8,260 nucleotides of DNA from an uncultured Oscillospiraceae bacterium (GTDB lineage Bacteria > Bacillota > Clostridia > Oscillospirales > Acutalibacteraceae), in NCBI GenBank assembly GCA_900553255.1, contig USCI01000095.1, positions 1-8,260 on the forward strand, written 5' to 3'. The translations under genes and the position numbers were made by a program. The first letter of the stretch is position 1, and each line of letters opens with the position of its first letter. Below the pieces are notes generated by a model. That model worked only from the letters and a program-made list of their open reading frames with translations, was not told the origin of the DNA and searched no databases. Positions 1-6,245 of this stretch are shown piece by piece.

Positions 1-64
1 TTAAACTACTCTTCTCCTTCACAGTTCGCCGTCCAATATGTTTGACAAACCTACATTTGCGCAT
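1..64 (-). CDS. Possible start of a further gene, cut by the window edge
   Basis: After the helicase stop codon, an ATG at 64-62 opens a frame with no stop through the window edge (21 codons: many Lys and Arg, ending KEKSSL). A weak Shine-Dalgarno-like GGTGAG lies 4 bases before it. A possible promoter overlaps the end of the helicase gene: TTGAAA at 129-124 and TATAAT at 108-103, but with a short 15-base spacer. No family can be recognised from so few residues, and a 21-codon open frame can occur by chance. It is listed only because it is the one candidate for what follows the helicase on the same strand. Confidence 0.2.
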   Translation of the reverse strand, partial: MRKCRFVKHIGRRTVKEKSSL

Positions 65-103
65 TTTCTCACCGAAAAAATGAGGATGGCCAGAGCGGAT
101 ATA

Positions 104-2860
104 TTATAGTGTTTTCCCTTTTATTTCAAGCAGTTCATTTAGTTTGTGCATAAGTTTTTCCTTTTCATTGCTCCCATTTGTAGCAAAACGCAAGTAAGGA
201 ATATTATACAAATCCAGAATGTGATTTTTCATTTTATCCCGCCGTGCCTGTATGGTGCCTTCTTTATGATAATGATATCCGTCAACTTCCACCGCAAGAA
301 CGGCTCTTTTGCTGATCCGGCTATAAATGAGAAAATCCAAGTGGGTGGCACTATTCATTGCATAGCGGCACTCATCGTCATTGAGGCGATATGGATCACG
401 GATCAGCATATTCAAGGGCTGATGGCAGACTACATCCAGCGTGGAGAAACAATCGTCAGCCAATACCTCCTTGATTAGTGCATACATCAGATTTTCCGAG
501 TCAAATGCCGATATACGCTTATGTTTTTTTAAAAAAGCAAAACGACTTTCGGTGTATTGCCGGTATAGATAGTCGAAAACGGAATAAAGGGTGCTGTCCT
601 GTACATCGAAATTGTTGTAAGCTATATAGTCGACGAGATCGTCTATGTTTCCGTGCCGAACTTGTTCATTGCCTGATGTTACAAGATATAGCTGCTTTTT
701 GGCACGGGATACCGCAACGTTGAGCAGATAAGGGTCATCGGTGAAGTCGGTGATTTCATCGTCAACGGTAGTCAGAATGATCGTATCTTTTTCGCGGCCT
801 TGAAATTTATGGACCGTAGCCACTTCGATGGCTGGATCATCCAACTCCCGTTTCAATGCTTCGACCTGATGGTTATATGGAGCGATAATACCGATCTCGG
901 TATGATCTGCGGTTATTTTGGGAAGCAACTCCGTACGGATAATGTCGATTTGCCGCTGATTATAGTGATCCCGTTCATGGTTGCCTTTAACTGTGCGGAT
1001 GGCGGATATGACGTTTTTTTCGTGGTGATCTTCGGTCATCACCAGAAGTTCGCCGCCATAGAATTTCTCGTTACAGAAACCGATAATTTTAGGATGACAC
1101 CGGTAATGCTCACGCAGCAATGTTTGCGGCACGTCCGGAAAGAGTAGGCAAATTGAGCGGAGAAAGCTGTTTTGAGCAAAATTGTAGCCTTCCGGAATGT
1201 GAAAACTCTGAAAAATGGCTTCGGCTCTTTTACGTATAGTATCCGTCACGACATTGGGCAACTGCTTGGCATCGCCCACAATCACGGCGTTTTTGGCACA
1301 GGACATCGCAAGCGCGCCGGTGGCCACATCCACCTGCGAGGCTTCATCCATAATCAGGTAATCATATTCCGCGCGTCTTCCTAAACTGCTGCGCGAAGAA
1401 AAGGTGGTACTTAAAACCACCGGATATTCACGCAACACGCTGGCGGGATCCTTCCAAAGCGTTTCGGCGGAGAAAACAGGCCGATTATGGCGTTCTCCGT
1501 ATTTTTGAAACAGGTAATGGCGGAGATACTGCATCGACATGTCACGGAAATCTTCGATCAAATCGGTTACTTTAGTTTCTCCCAGTTCCTGCTGCAACCT
1601 ATCGAGTTCGTCCACTAATTCCTGATGGCGTGAGGAATAGTACAGCTGCTGCATACCAGCAATAATCCGTGCAATGTCCTGCCGATAAAAGTGGCGGTCA
1701 GCAATGCCATAAATCCATCTGCTTTTTATTCTGAACCACGCCGACAGCGTTGCTTCCTGGTCGGCAACAGCTTGACACTCCTGCCACAGATTCATCAGGA
1801 CATCTGACCGCAGTCGCTTACGGGAGGGCACGGTATACGCGTCCATGTCTGTTTCGGCGGTATACTGAGAAAAATATTGCATTTCCAGTTCGAGCGAAGC
1901 CAACTCCTGCCGTACGGCGGCCAGGCGTTCCTGCTTGGTAAATACGTCTTCTATCTTTACAGACATTGCCTGTAGTTTTTCCAAAAAAGCGGGCTCCTCT
2001 GCCGCATCCGTTCGCCAGGAACGCAAATCCGGGTAGAAACCGGTCTGGTGCGAAATAAAAGCGGCTTTGTTTTCCGCATTGCCGAGCGGAGCCACAACAA
2101 AGTCCATGCCGTATTTAGGCGAGGCCAGTTTTTCCAGAATATTCGCTGTTGCTGAGTTGTTGTTGGACACGACCTGAACGGTCTGACCGGAAATCAGCAG
2201 ATTGGCAATGATGTTTAAAATCGTCTGTGTTTTCCCAGTACCTGGAGGTCCCTGTATAACGCTCAGCGGGCTTTCCAGAGCCGACTTTACCGCACGAACC
2301 TGGCTTGCATTGCAACCAAACGGAAAGATGGGTACGCTCGTTTTGCGGGAAGAGGATGGCAATTGCTGCGGATTCAGGTAGGCCGACAAGGCTGTTTTAG
2401 TAGAAACAAAATCCAGCCGATCGTATTGTTGAGATAACAGGTTTACCCCGTCTTCCGTACGGATACTGACCAGTTCAGCGATTTGTTTTAGATAGGCATA
2501 AACGTGCCGTTGTTTTGGGCTGTTCAGACAGGAGACCGTAATTGTCAGTTCGCTTTCGGTATAGTTGTGTTCACGGCCGTCCTGGAAGCGGATGTGCCAA
2601 TAATTCTGGTAGGTGTCGCGGAAAACGCGAATGTCGGCAATTGAGTGCAGAGACGTTCCGTTATGGGAAAGGCGATATTGGTCGGGAATGAGAACCTCCG
2701 GATTCTTCAGCCAAGTGACATGGTGATAGGCATAGGAATATGTCTTTCCATTATCAAACAGAATGTCATACTTATGAGTGGCATGATTATATTGGCAGAA
2801 ACGGACAGATGCGGTCACAAATTTTCCGCCGGCAATGAGCATATATTTACTGGTGTCCAA
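104..2860 (-). CDS. Superfamily 1 DNA/RNA helicase with C-terminal PD-(D/E)xK (Vsr/DUF2726-like) nuclease domain
   Basis: A 918-residue protein if started at the TTG at 2860-2858, which has GGAGG 8 bases upstream; the open frame runs 44 codons further but into proC. The N-terminus carries two SH3-like beta motifs (about 17-43 and 75-100). Helicase motifs of the UPF1/DNA2 group follow: Q motif (Gln187), Walker A GPPGTGKT (204-211), Walker B DEAS (505-508), VGDAKQLP (528-535), HYRCHP (585-590), VHKFQGRE (683-690) and NVAVSRAK (714-721). About 270 residues, partly coiled-coil-like, separate the Walker motifs. The C-terminus (about 840-910) shows Asp842, Glu858-Val-Asp860 and GYHYH, as in DUF2726/DUF559/Vsr-like nucleases. 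It probably unwinds and cuts nucleic acid in the cytoplasm. Helicase-Vsr fusions such as Hhe act in antiphage defence, so that role is possible but inferred. It is AT-richer than proC, suggesting transfer. Confidence 0.88.
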   Translation of the reverse strand: MDTSKYMLIAGGKFVTASVRFCQYNHATHKYDILFDNGKTYSYAYHHVTWLKNPEVLIPDQYRLSHNGTSLHSIADIRVFRDTYQNYWHIRFQDGREHNYTESELTITVSCLNSPKQRHVYAYLKQIAELVSIRTEDGVNLLSQQYDRLDFVSTKTALSAYLNPQQLPSSSRKTSVPIFPFGCNASQVRAVKSALESPLSVIQGPPGTGKTQTILNIIANLLISGQTVQVVSNNNSATANILEKLASPKYGMDFVVAPLGNAENKAAFISHQTGFYPDLRSWRTDAAEEPAFLEKLQAMSVKIEDVFTKQERLAAVRQELASLELEMQYFSQYTAETDMDAYTVPSRKRLRSDVLMNLWQECQAVADQEATLSAWFRIKSRWIYGIADRHFYRQDIARIIAGMQQLYYSSRHQELVDELDRLQQELGETKVTDLIEDFRDMSMQYLRHYLFQKYGERHNRPVFSAETLWKDPASVLREYPVVLSTTFSSRSSLGRRAEYDYLIMDEASQVDVATGALAMSCAKNAVIVGDAKQLPNVVTDTIRKRAEAIFQSFHIPEGYNFAQNSFLRSICLLFPDVPQTLLREHYRCHPKIIGFCNEKFYGGELLVMTEDHHEKNVISAIRTVKGNHERDHYNQRQIDIIRTELLPKITADHTEIGIIAPYNHQVEALKRELDDPAIEVATVHKFQGREKDTIILTTVDDEITDFTDDPYLLNVAVSRAKKQLYLVTSGNEQVRHGNIDDLVDYIAYNNFDVQDSTLYSVFDYLYRQYTESRFAFLKKHKRISAFDSENLMYALIKEVLADDCFSTLDVVCHQPLNMLIRDPYRLNDDECRYAMNSATHLDFLIYSRISKRAVLAVEVDGYHYHKEGTIQARRDKMKNHILDLYNIPYLRFATNGSNEKEKLMHKLNELLEIKGKTL

Positions 2861-2866
2861 AGTTGA

Positions 2867-2873
2867 CACCTCC
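2867..2873 (-). promoter_or_regulatory. Ribosome binding site fixing the TTG start of the helicase
   Basis: Read on the minus strand, GGAGGTG lies just after the proC stop codon; GGAGG is 8 bases before TTG (2860-2858). No ATG lies at a comparable distance. The next in-frame ATG (residue 7 of the protein) is too far for this site, and the GTG inside the motif overlaps it. The TTG start gives a protein beginning (M)DTSKYMLIAGG. Confidence 0.7.
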
Positions 2874-2877
2874 GCCC

Positions 2878-3672
2878 TTACAGCTTTTGATCCTTTTCCA
2901 TCACCGCGTCGGCTGCCGCCATCACCGCGGCCTCGAGGCCGCCGCGCTGCAGCGCACAGAGCCCTTCGATGGTGGTGCCGCCGGGGGAGCACACCTGGTC
3001 GATGAGCTCGCGCGGGTGGTCGCCGGATTCCTGCAGCAGCCGCACGGTGCCGAGCACCGCCTGCGCTGCGATTTTGAGCGCCTGCGCCTTCGGGATGCCG
3101 TAGCGTACGCCGGCCTGGGCGAGCGCGTCCACATACAGCAGCGTGAACGCCGGCGAGCAGCCCGCGAGCGCCGAGAAAATCGAAAACTTATCCTCCGGCA
3201 GCTCGATGACATCCCCCACCGCTTCAAAAATCCGCCGCGCCATCCGGCGGTGCTGGTCGGTGACCAGCTCGTTGCCGCAGAAGGCGGACATCGCTTCGCC
3301 TACCTTCGCGTTGATGTTGGGCATCACCCGGATGATCGGCAGGCCGGGGCCGGCCATCGAGGCAATCGCGTCGAGCGTTTTGCCGGCGGCAATCGAGATC
3401 ACCAGCGGCATATGGCGGTGCAGCGCGGCAGACAGGGCCGGCAGCACCTCCGGGAACACCTGCGGTTTGACCGCGAGCACCAGGGCATCCACGCCGGCGG
3501 CCGCTTCCGCGCCGGAGGCGGCGATGCAGATGCCGCATTCCTCGAACAGCGCAGTCAGCTTGGCGCCGTCGGTGTCATACACCAGCATGTCCTCGCCGCG
3601 AAACCCATTCGCAGCCATTCCCCGGATAATGGCGCCGGCCATATTGCCCGCACCGATAAACCCTACCTTCAT
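2878..3672 (-). CDS. proC: Pyrroline-5-carboxylate reductase
   Basis: Cytoplasmic NAD(P)H-dependent enzyme that reduces 1-pyrroline-5-carboxylate to L-proline, the last step of proline synthesis. The 264-residue product is of normal family length. It opens with the Rossmann motif GFIGAGNMA (residues 4-12), continues with LAVKPQ (66-71), VISIAAG (91-97) and RVMPN (115-119), and has the C-terminal ProC signature around SPGGTT (229-234), all in the expected order. I start it at the ATG at 3672-3670 (MKVGFIGAGN), with GGAG 6 bases upstream; an ATG four codons earlier is possible. A strong promoter lies about 85 bases upstream. No terminator separates it from the helicase 17 bases downstream, so the two may be co-transcribed. 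Its high GC content matches the rest of the central block. Confidence 0.96.
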   Translation of the reverse strand: MKVGFIGAGNMAGAIIRGMAANGFRGEDMLVYDTDGAKLTALFEECGICIAASGAEAAAGVDALVLAVKPQVFPEVLPALSAALHRHMPLVISIAAGKTLDAIASMAGPGLPIIRVMPNINAKVGEAMSAFCGNELVTDQHRRMARRIFEAVGDVIELPEDKFSIFSALAGCSPAFTLLYVDALAQAGVRYGIPKAQALKIAAQAVLGTVRLLQESGDHPRELIDQVCSPGGTTIEGLCALQRGGLEAAVMAAADAVMEKDQKL

Positions 3673-3756
3673 TTTCAGCTCCATCCTTTCGCCTTGCGGG
3701 AGGCGGGTGCGCGCCGGCGCTTTCCCCATCCCGATTCGTCCGTTTCCATAGCTCCT

Positions 3757-3785
3757 ATATTACCCGCGTTTCCCGGCGGTGTCAA
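3757..3785 (-). promoter_or_regulatory. Sigma-A-type promoter of proC
   Basis: On the minus strand, a perfect -35 TTGACA (3785-3780) is followed by a 17-base spacer and a -10 TAATAT (3762-3757). Transcription would start near 3750, leaving a leader of about 75 bases before the proC ATG. It is divergent from the promoter of the zinc-ribbon gene and probably also serves the downstream helicase. Confidence 0.85.
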
Positions 3786-3800
3786 CAAATCCGACGCAAA

Positions 3801-3833
3801 TCCCCGGAGTTTCCCTTTTACAGCATCCGGGGA
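3801..3833. repeat. Perfect 8-base inverted repeat around the zinc-ribbon gene's -35
   Basis: TCCCCGGA (3801-3808) and TCCGGGGA (3826-3833) are exact reverse complements, centred 25 bases apart. One arm lies just upstream of the plus-strand -35 and the other lies in its -35/-10 spacer. The arrangement suits a dimeric regulator bound between the two divergent promoters. The sequence sits mostly outside the expected transcripts, which argues against a terminator. The binding protein is unknown. Confidence 0.45.
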
Positions 3834-3845
3834 ATGTGGTATACT
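3817..3845 (+). promoter_or_regulatory. Promoter of the zinc-ribbon/TPM operon
   Basis: TTTACA (3817-3822, five of six consensus bases), a 17-base spacer, then TATACT (3840-3845) preceded by TGG, an extended -10 element. Transcription would begin near 3852, giving a leader of roughly 26 bases before the ATG at 3878. Confidence 0.8.
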
Positions 3846-3877
3846 GGTTCCAGATCCCTTTTCAAGGAGGCGGTGGT

Positions 3878-4963
3878 ATGGCTATGGTCAATTACAACTG
3901 TTTCAACTGCGGCGCCGAGCTGACGTTCAATCCGAAGACCCAGCGGTGGGACTGCGCCTACTGCGGGGAGTCCTTCTCGCTCGAGGACTTTGAAAAGCGG
4001 CAGGCGGCTAAGCCGGATGCCGGGAAAACCGATGAGGCCCATGAAACCTGGGCGCAGACCGAGGCGACCGACGATTCGTCCGGCGATATGGTGGCCTATC
4101 ACTGCGCGCACTGCGGCGCGGAAATCGTCACCAGCCGCGAAACGGTGGCGACCACCTGCGTCTACTGCCAGCGGCCGGTTGTGCTCGAGGCCCAGATGGC
4201 GGGCGCTTTCCGCCCGCAGTATGTGCTGCCTTTCGCCAAAACCAGGGAGGACGCGGTCGCGGCCTTCCGGGAATACGTGAAAAAGAAGCCGCTGCTGCCG
4301 CGGGAATTCACCGGCGAGCAGGCGATGCAGAAAATCACCGGCGTCTACGTGCCGTTCTGGCTGTTCAACTGCGGGGTGGATACCGACCTGACCGCCGACT
4401 GCCGCAACGTGACCTCCTGGAGCGACGGCGATTACCGTTACACCAAGACCGACTACTACCGCGTGGCCCGCAGCGGCCAGATCGCCTTCCGCAACATCCC
4501 GGTGGACGCTTCCTCCAAAATAGACAATGCGACGATGGATTCCATCGAGCCGTTCCCCTTTCAGGAACTGGTGGATTTTGCCCCGCCGTATCTGTCCGGC
4601 TTCCTCGCCGAGCGCTACGACGAGGATACCTCGGCGGCTGCGCCGCGCGCCACCTCCCGGGCCGGCGCTACCGCGATGAGCGAGCTGCGCGGCACCATCC
4701 AAGGGTACAGCACCACCATTGTGACCAGCTCCAACCAGCAGTTCAACGACCTCAATGCCTGGTACACCCTGCTGCCGGTATGGCTGCTTTCCTGCGAGTT
4801 CAAGGGGAAGCCCTACCTCTTTGCGATGAACGGGCGCACCGGTAAGTTTACCGGCAACCTCCCTATCGACGGCCGGCGGGCGCTGCTGTATACGCTGCTG
4901 ACCTTTTTGATCTGCGCCGGCGCGGCGGCACTGGTACTGCTGCTGTTATGGCTGATCGGGTGA
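3878..4963 (+). CDS. Double zinc-ribbon membrane protein (YdjG-like)
   Basis: A 361-residue protein started at the ATG at 3878, with AAGGAGG 7 bases upstream. It has two TFIIB-type zinc ribbons, CxxC...CxxC at Cys8/11/26/29 and Cys76/79/94/97, joined by an acidic linker. A conserved-looking body follows, with VPFWLF at 158-163, a second aromatic LPVWLL at 299-304 and NGRTGKFTGNLP at 318-329. A single hydrophobic segment (about 335-360) ends the protein, so it is probably anchored by its C-terminus with the ribbons in the cytoplasm. The layout and the TPM-protein neighbour match YdjG of the Bacillus subtilis pspA-ydjG-ydjH-ydjI membrane-stress operon; pspA and ydjI (SPFH) are absent here. The biochemical function is not established. 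It is followed after 14 bases by the TPM gene, so the two form an operon. Confidence 0.8.
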   Translation: MAMVNYNCFNCGAELTFNPKTQRWDCAYCGESFSLEDFEKRQAAKPDAGKTDEAHETWAQTEATDDSSGDMVAYHCAHCGAEIVTSRETVATTCVYCQRPVVLEAQMAGAFRPQYVLPFAKTREDAVAAFREYVKKKPLLPREFTGEQAMQKITGVYVPFWLFNCGVDTDLTADCRNVTSWSDGDYRYTKTDYYRVARSGQIAFRNIPVDASSKIDNATMDSIEPFPFQELVDFAPPYLSGFLAERYDEDTSAAAPRATSRAGATAMSELRGTIQGYSTTIVTSSNQQFNDLNAWYTLLPVWLLSCEFKGKPYLFAMNGRTGKFTGNLPIDGRRALLYTLLTFLICAGAAALVLLLLWLIG

Positions 4964-4977
4964 AGGAGGGGTTGAGG

Positions 4978-5835
4978 ATGAAACGTTGGCTTGGCCTGGC
5001 CGCCCTGCTCGCGCTGCTGTTTGCGCTGCCGGCTGCGGCAAGGGTGGACTTCGACTACGACAGCATCGATCCGGCGGTCAAGGTGCACGATCTGGCCGGG
5101 CTGCTCTCCGACGGGGAGGAGGCGCGGCTTGCGGAGGAGATGCAGGCGCTCGGGGACGAATACGAGACCGATGTGGCTGCGGTGACGGTGGACGAGAACC
5201 CCGGCACCGCCCAGCAGCTCGCGGAGGATATTTTCGATTACTGTGGCTTCGGCTATGCGTCGGGCAACGACGGCGTGCTGCTGCTGGTCGATATGGACAA
5301 CCGCGAGGTGGCGATTGTTACCACCGGTACGGCGGAACACTCCATACGGCAGGAGCAGATGGGTGCGATACTCGATGAAATTGCGCCCAAGCTCACGGCT
5401 CGCGATTATGCCGATGCGGTGGAGGTGTTTATCGACTGTGTGCGGTATGAGCTGGCCTGCTATGCCGCCGAGCAGAACGGTGAGCCCCTGCCGCCCGGGT
5501 ATGAGGCGCCTTATACCCCCGTTTCCTCATCCGGCAGCACGGCCAACTGGCCGCTGCGCATTCTGGTTGCGGCAGGCATTGCGGCGGCGGTGACGGGCGT
5601 GCGGATGTTCCTGCTGTATCGCCGGCATCGACCGGTGCAGACGGCCTCAGAAGCCGCCTCCTATACGGTGCCGGACAGCTTCCGGGTCACCCGGCAGGAG
5701 GATGTATTCCTGCGCTCGAGCGTCACCAAGACCCGCATTCCGAAGGACAACGGCGGGTCGTCGGGCGGCTCCTCCGGGGGCTTCCATACCGGCAGCAGCG
5801 GCACTTCACACGGCGGTGGAAGCCGCAGCTTCTGA
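4978..5835 (+). CDS. Secreted/membrane TPM-domain protein (YdjH/YgcG-like)
   Basis: A 285-residue protein starting at the ATG at 4978, with AAGGAGG just upstream (4963-4969). Residues 1-21 form a signal peptide: MKRW, a Leu/Ala-rich core, then PAAA-R. A TPM domain (TLP18.3/Psb32/MOLO-1 family, about 33-160) follows, with VHDLAGLLSD at 36-45, GFGYASGNDGVLLLVDM at 90-106 and VAIVTTG at 111-117. A transmembrane helix lies at about 193-214, followed by basic YRRHRP and a cytoplasmic region ending in a Gly/Ser-rich tail (259-285) that closes SHGGGSRSF, as is common in this family. The TPM domain should face outwards. Some relatives have been proposed as phosphatases or membrane-complex assembly factors; the activity here is unknown. 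It probably works at the membrane with the zinc-ribbon protein encoded 14 bases upstream. Confidence 0.85.
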   Translation: MKRWLGLAALLALLFALPAAARVDFDYDSIDPAVKVHDLAGLLSDGEEARLAEEMQALGDEYETDVAAVTVDENPGTAQQLAEDIFDYCGFGYASGNDGVLLLVDMDNREVAIVTTGTAEHSIRQEQMGAILDEIAPKLTARDYADAVEVFIDCVRYELACYAAEQNGEPLPPGYEAPYTPVSSSGSTANWPLRILVAAGIAAAVTGVRMFLLYRRHRPVQTASEAASYTVPDSFRVTRQEDVFLRSSVTKTRIPKDNGGSSGGSSGGFHTGSSGTSHGGGSRSF

Positions 5836-5901
5836 TGCCGGCGCATTGGCGGCGTTTTTCGTCCAAAACCAAAGAAATCGCAAATTCTTCGCAGAAATTC
5901 A

Positions 5902-5930
5902 TTGACAAACCGCAGCGGCTATATTATAAT
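5902..5930 (+). promoter_or_regulatory. Full-consensus sigma-A promoter for tRNA-Pro
   Basis: TTGACA at 5902-5907, a 17-base spacer, and TATAAT at 5925-5930: all twelve positions match consensus. Transcription should begin near 5937, about ten bases before the mature tRNA, as usual for a stable-RNA gene. The interval 5836-5901 between the TPM stop and this promoter holds nothing else that is clear. Confidence 0.9.
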
Positions 5931-5947
5931 ATCACCGTTGCGTTTTT

Positions 5948-6024
5948 CGGGGTGTAGCTCAGTTTGGTAGAGCGCTTGGTTCGGGACCAAGAGGCCATGG
6001 GTTCAAGTCCCGTCACTCCGACCA
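5948..6024 (+). tRNA. tRNA-Pro, anticodon CGG
   Basis: A complete 77-base cloverleaf. The acceptor stem CGGGGTG/CACTCCG has one G-T pair; it begins with the C1-G72 pair and A73 discriminator typical of bacterial proline tRNAs. The D arm is GCTC/GAGC. The anticodon stem CTTGG/CCAAG encloses the loop TTCGGGA (anticodon CGG, reading CCG). The T arm has loop TTCAAGT. The 3' CCA is encoded. It has its own promoter and terminator and is a single-gene unit. CCG-reading suits the GC-rich core genes. Confidence 0.97.
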
Positions 6025-6028
6025 AATC

Positions 6029-6073
6029 AAAAAGCCCGGGAAGCCTGTGTTTATGCGGCTTACCGGGCTTTTT
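6029..6073 (+). terminator. Intrinsic terminator of the tRNA gene
   Basis: AAAAAGCCCGG (6029-6039) pairs with CCGGGCTTTTT (6063-6073). After one G/A mismatch the stem continues AAGCC/GGCTT, enclosing an 11-base loop. A T-rich tract follows. The A-run before and T-run after could let it act on both strands. Confidence 0.9.
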
Positions 6074-6137
6074 CATTTTTTACTCCAAAAGGGTGAAAAT
6101 CTGTTTTTAACTAAAAAAATCTAGTATTTTCTGCAAG

Positions 6138-6157
6138 ATAGGCAACCGATTGGCAAC
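6138..6157 (+). repeat. Tandem ATWGGCAAC direct repeat upstream of the winged-helix gene
   Basis: ATAGGCAAC (6138-6146) and ATTGGCAAC (6149-6157) are 11 bases apart, about one helical turn. They end directly before TAAAAT (6158-6163), a possible -10 element with no recognisable -35. A protein bound here would be placed to activate or repress that promoter. They could instead be recombinase arm sites. The rest of 6074-6185 is AT-rich with no other clear signal. Confidence 0.3.
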
Positions 6158-6185
6158 TAAAATAAAAGGGCAGATTACAAAATGA

Positions 6186-6236
6186 CAGGAGGCTGAAATG
6201 AAAACATTTCAGCCTCCTGCTTTATTAAGCAGGAGG
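6186..6236 (+). promoter_or_regulatory. Leader with two mutually exclusive hairpins and duplicated ribosome binding sites
   Basis: Hairpin A is a perfect 15-base inverted repeat (6186-6200 with 6205-6219) around an AAAA loop. Its left arm contains AGGAGG (6187-6192) and an ATG (6198-6200), which is the upstream in-frame start. Hairpin B pairs CCTCCTGC (6213-6220) with GCAGGAGG (6229-6236) around TTTATTAA, burying the second AGGAGG that serves the ATG at 6246. Both hairpins use 6213-6219, so they cannot coexist. Hairpin A lacks a following T-run, so it is not a standard terminator. Regulatory function is inferred from structure only. Confidence 0.6.
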
Positions 6237-6245
6237 AAGATGTAC

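Noticed and set aside
146..1384. Several plus-strand open frames opposite the helicase gene
   Set aside because: They lie antisense to a protein with intact helicase motifs, have no supporting ribosome binding sites and show no recognisable domains.
2863..3993. A 376-codon plus-strand frame over proC and the divergent promoter region
   Set aside because: It is rich in Arg, His, Gly and Ala, as expected for the antisense of a GC-rich gene, and it runs through both promoters and into the start of the zinc-ribbon gene.
3818..4702. A 294-codon minus-strand frame opposite the zinc-ribbon gene
   Set aside because: The composition is typical of an antisense shadow and the opposite strand holds clear CxxC zinc ribbons with a good start.
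5834..5859. Possible terminator after the TPM gene
   Set aside because: Only GCCG/CGGC plus weak flanking pairs can form, with a 9-base loop before GTTTTT; too weak to call.
6186..6219. Hairpin A as an intrinsic terminator or a short transposon end
   Set aside because: It is followed by CTTTATTAAG rather than a T-run. There is no target duplication or transposase, and the arms contain a ribosome binding site and ATG, so a leader role fits better.
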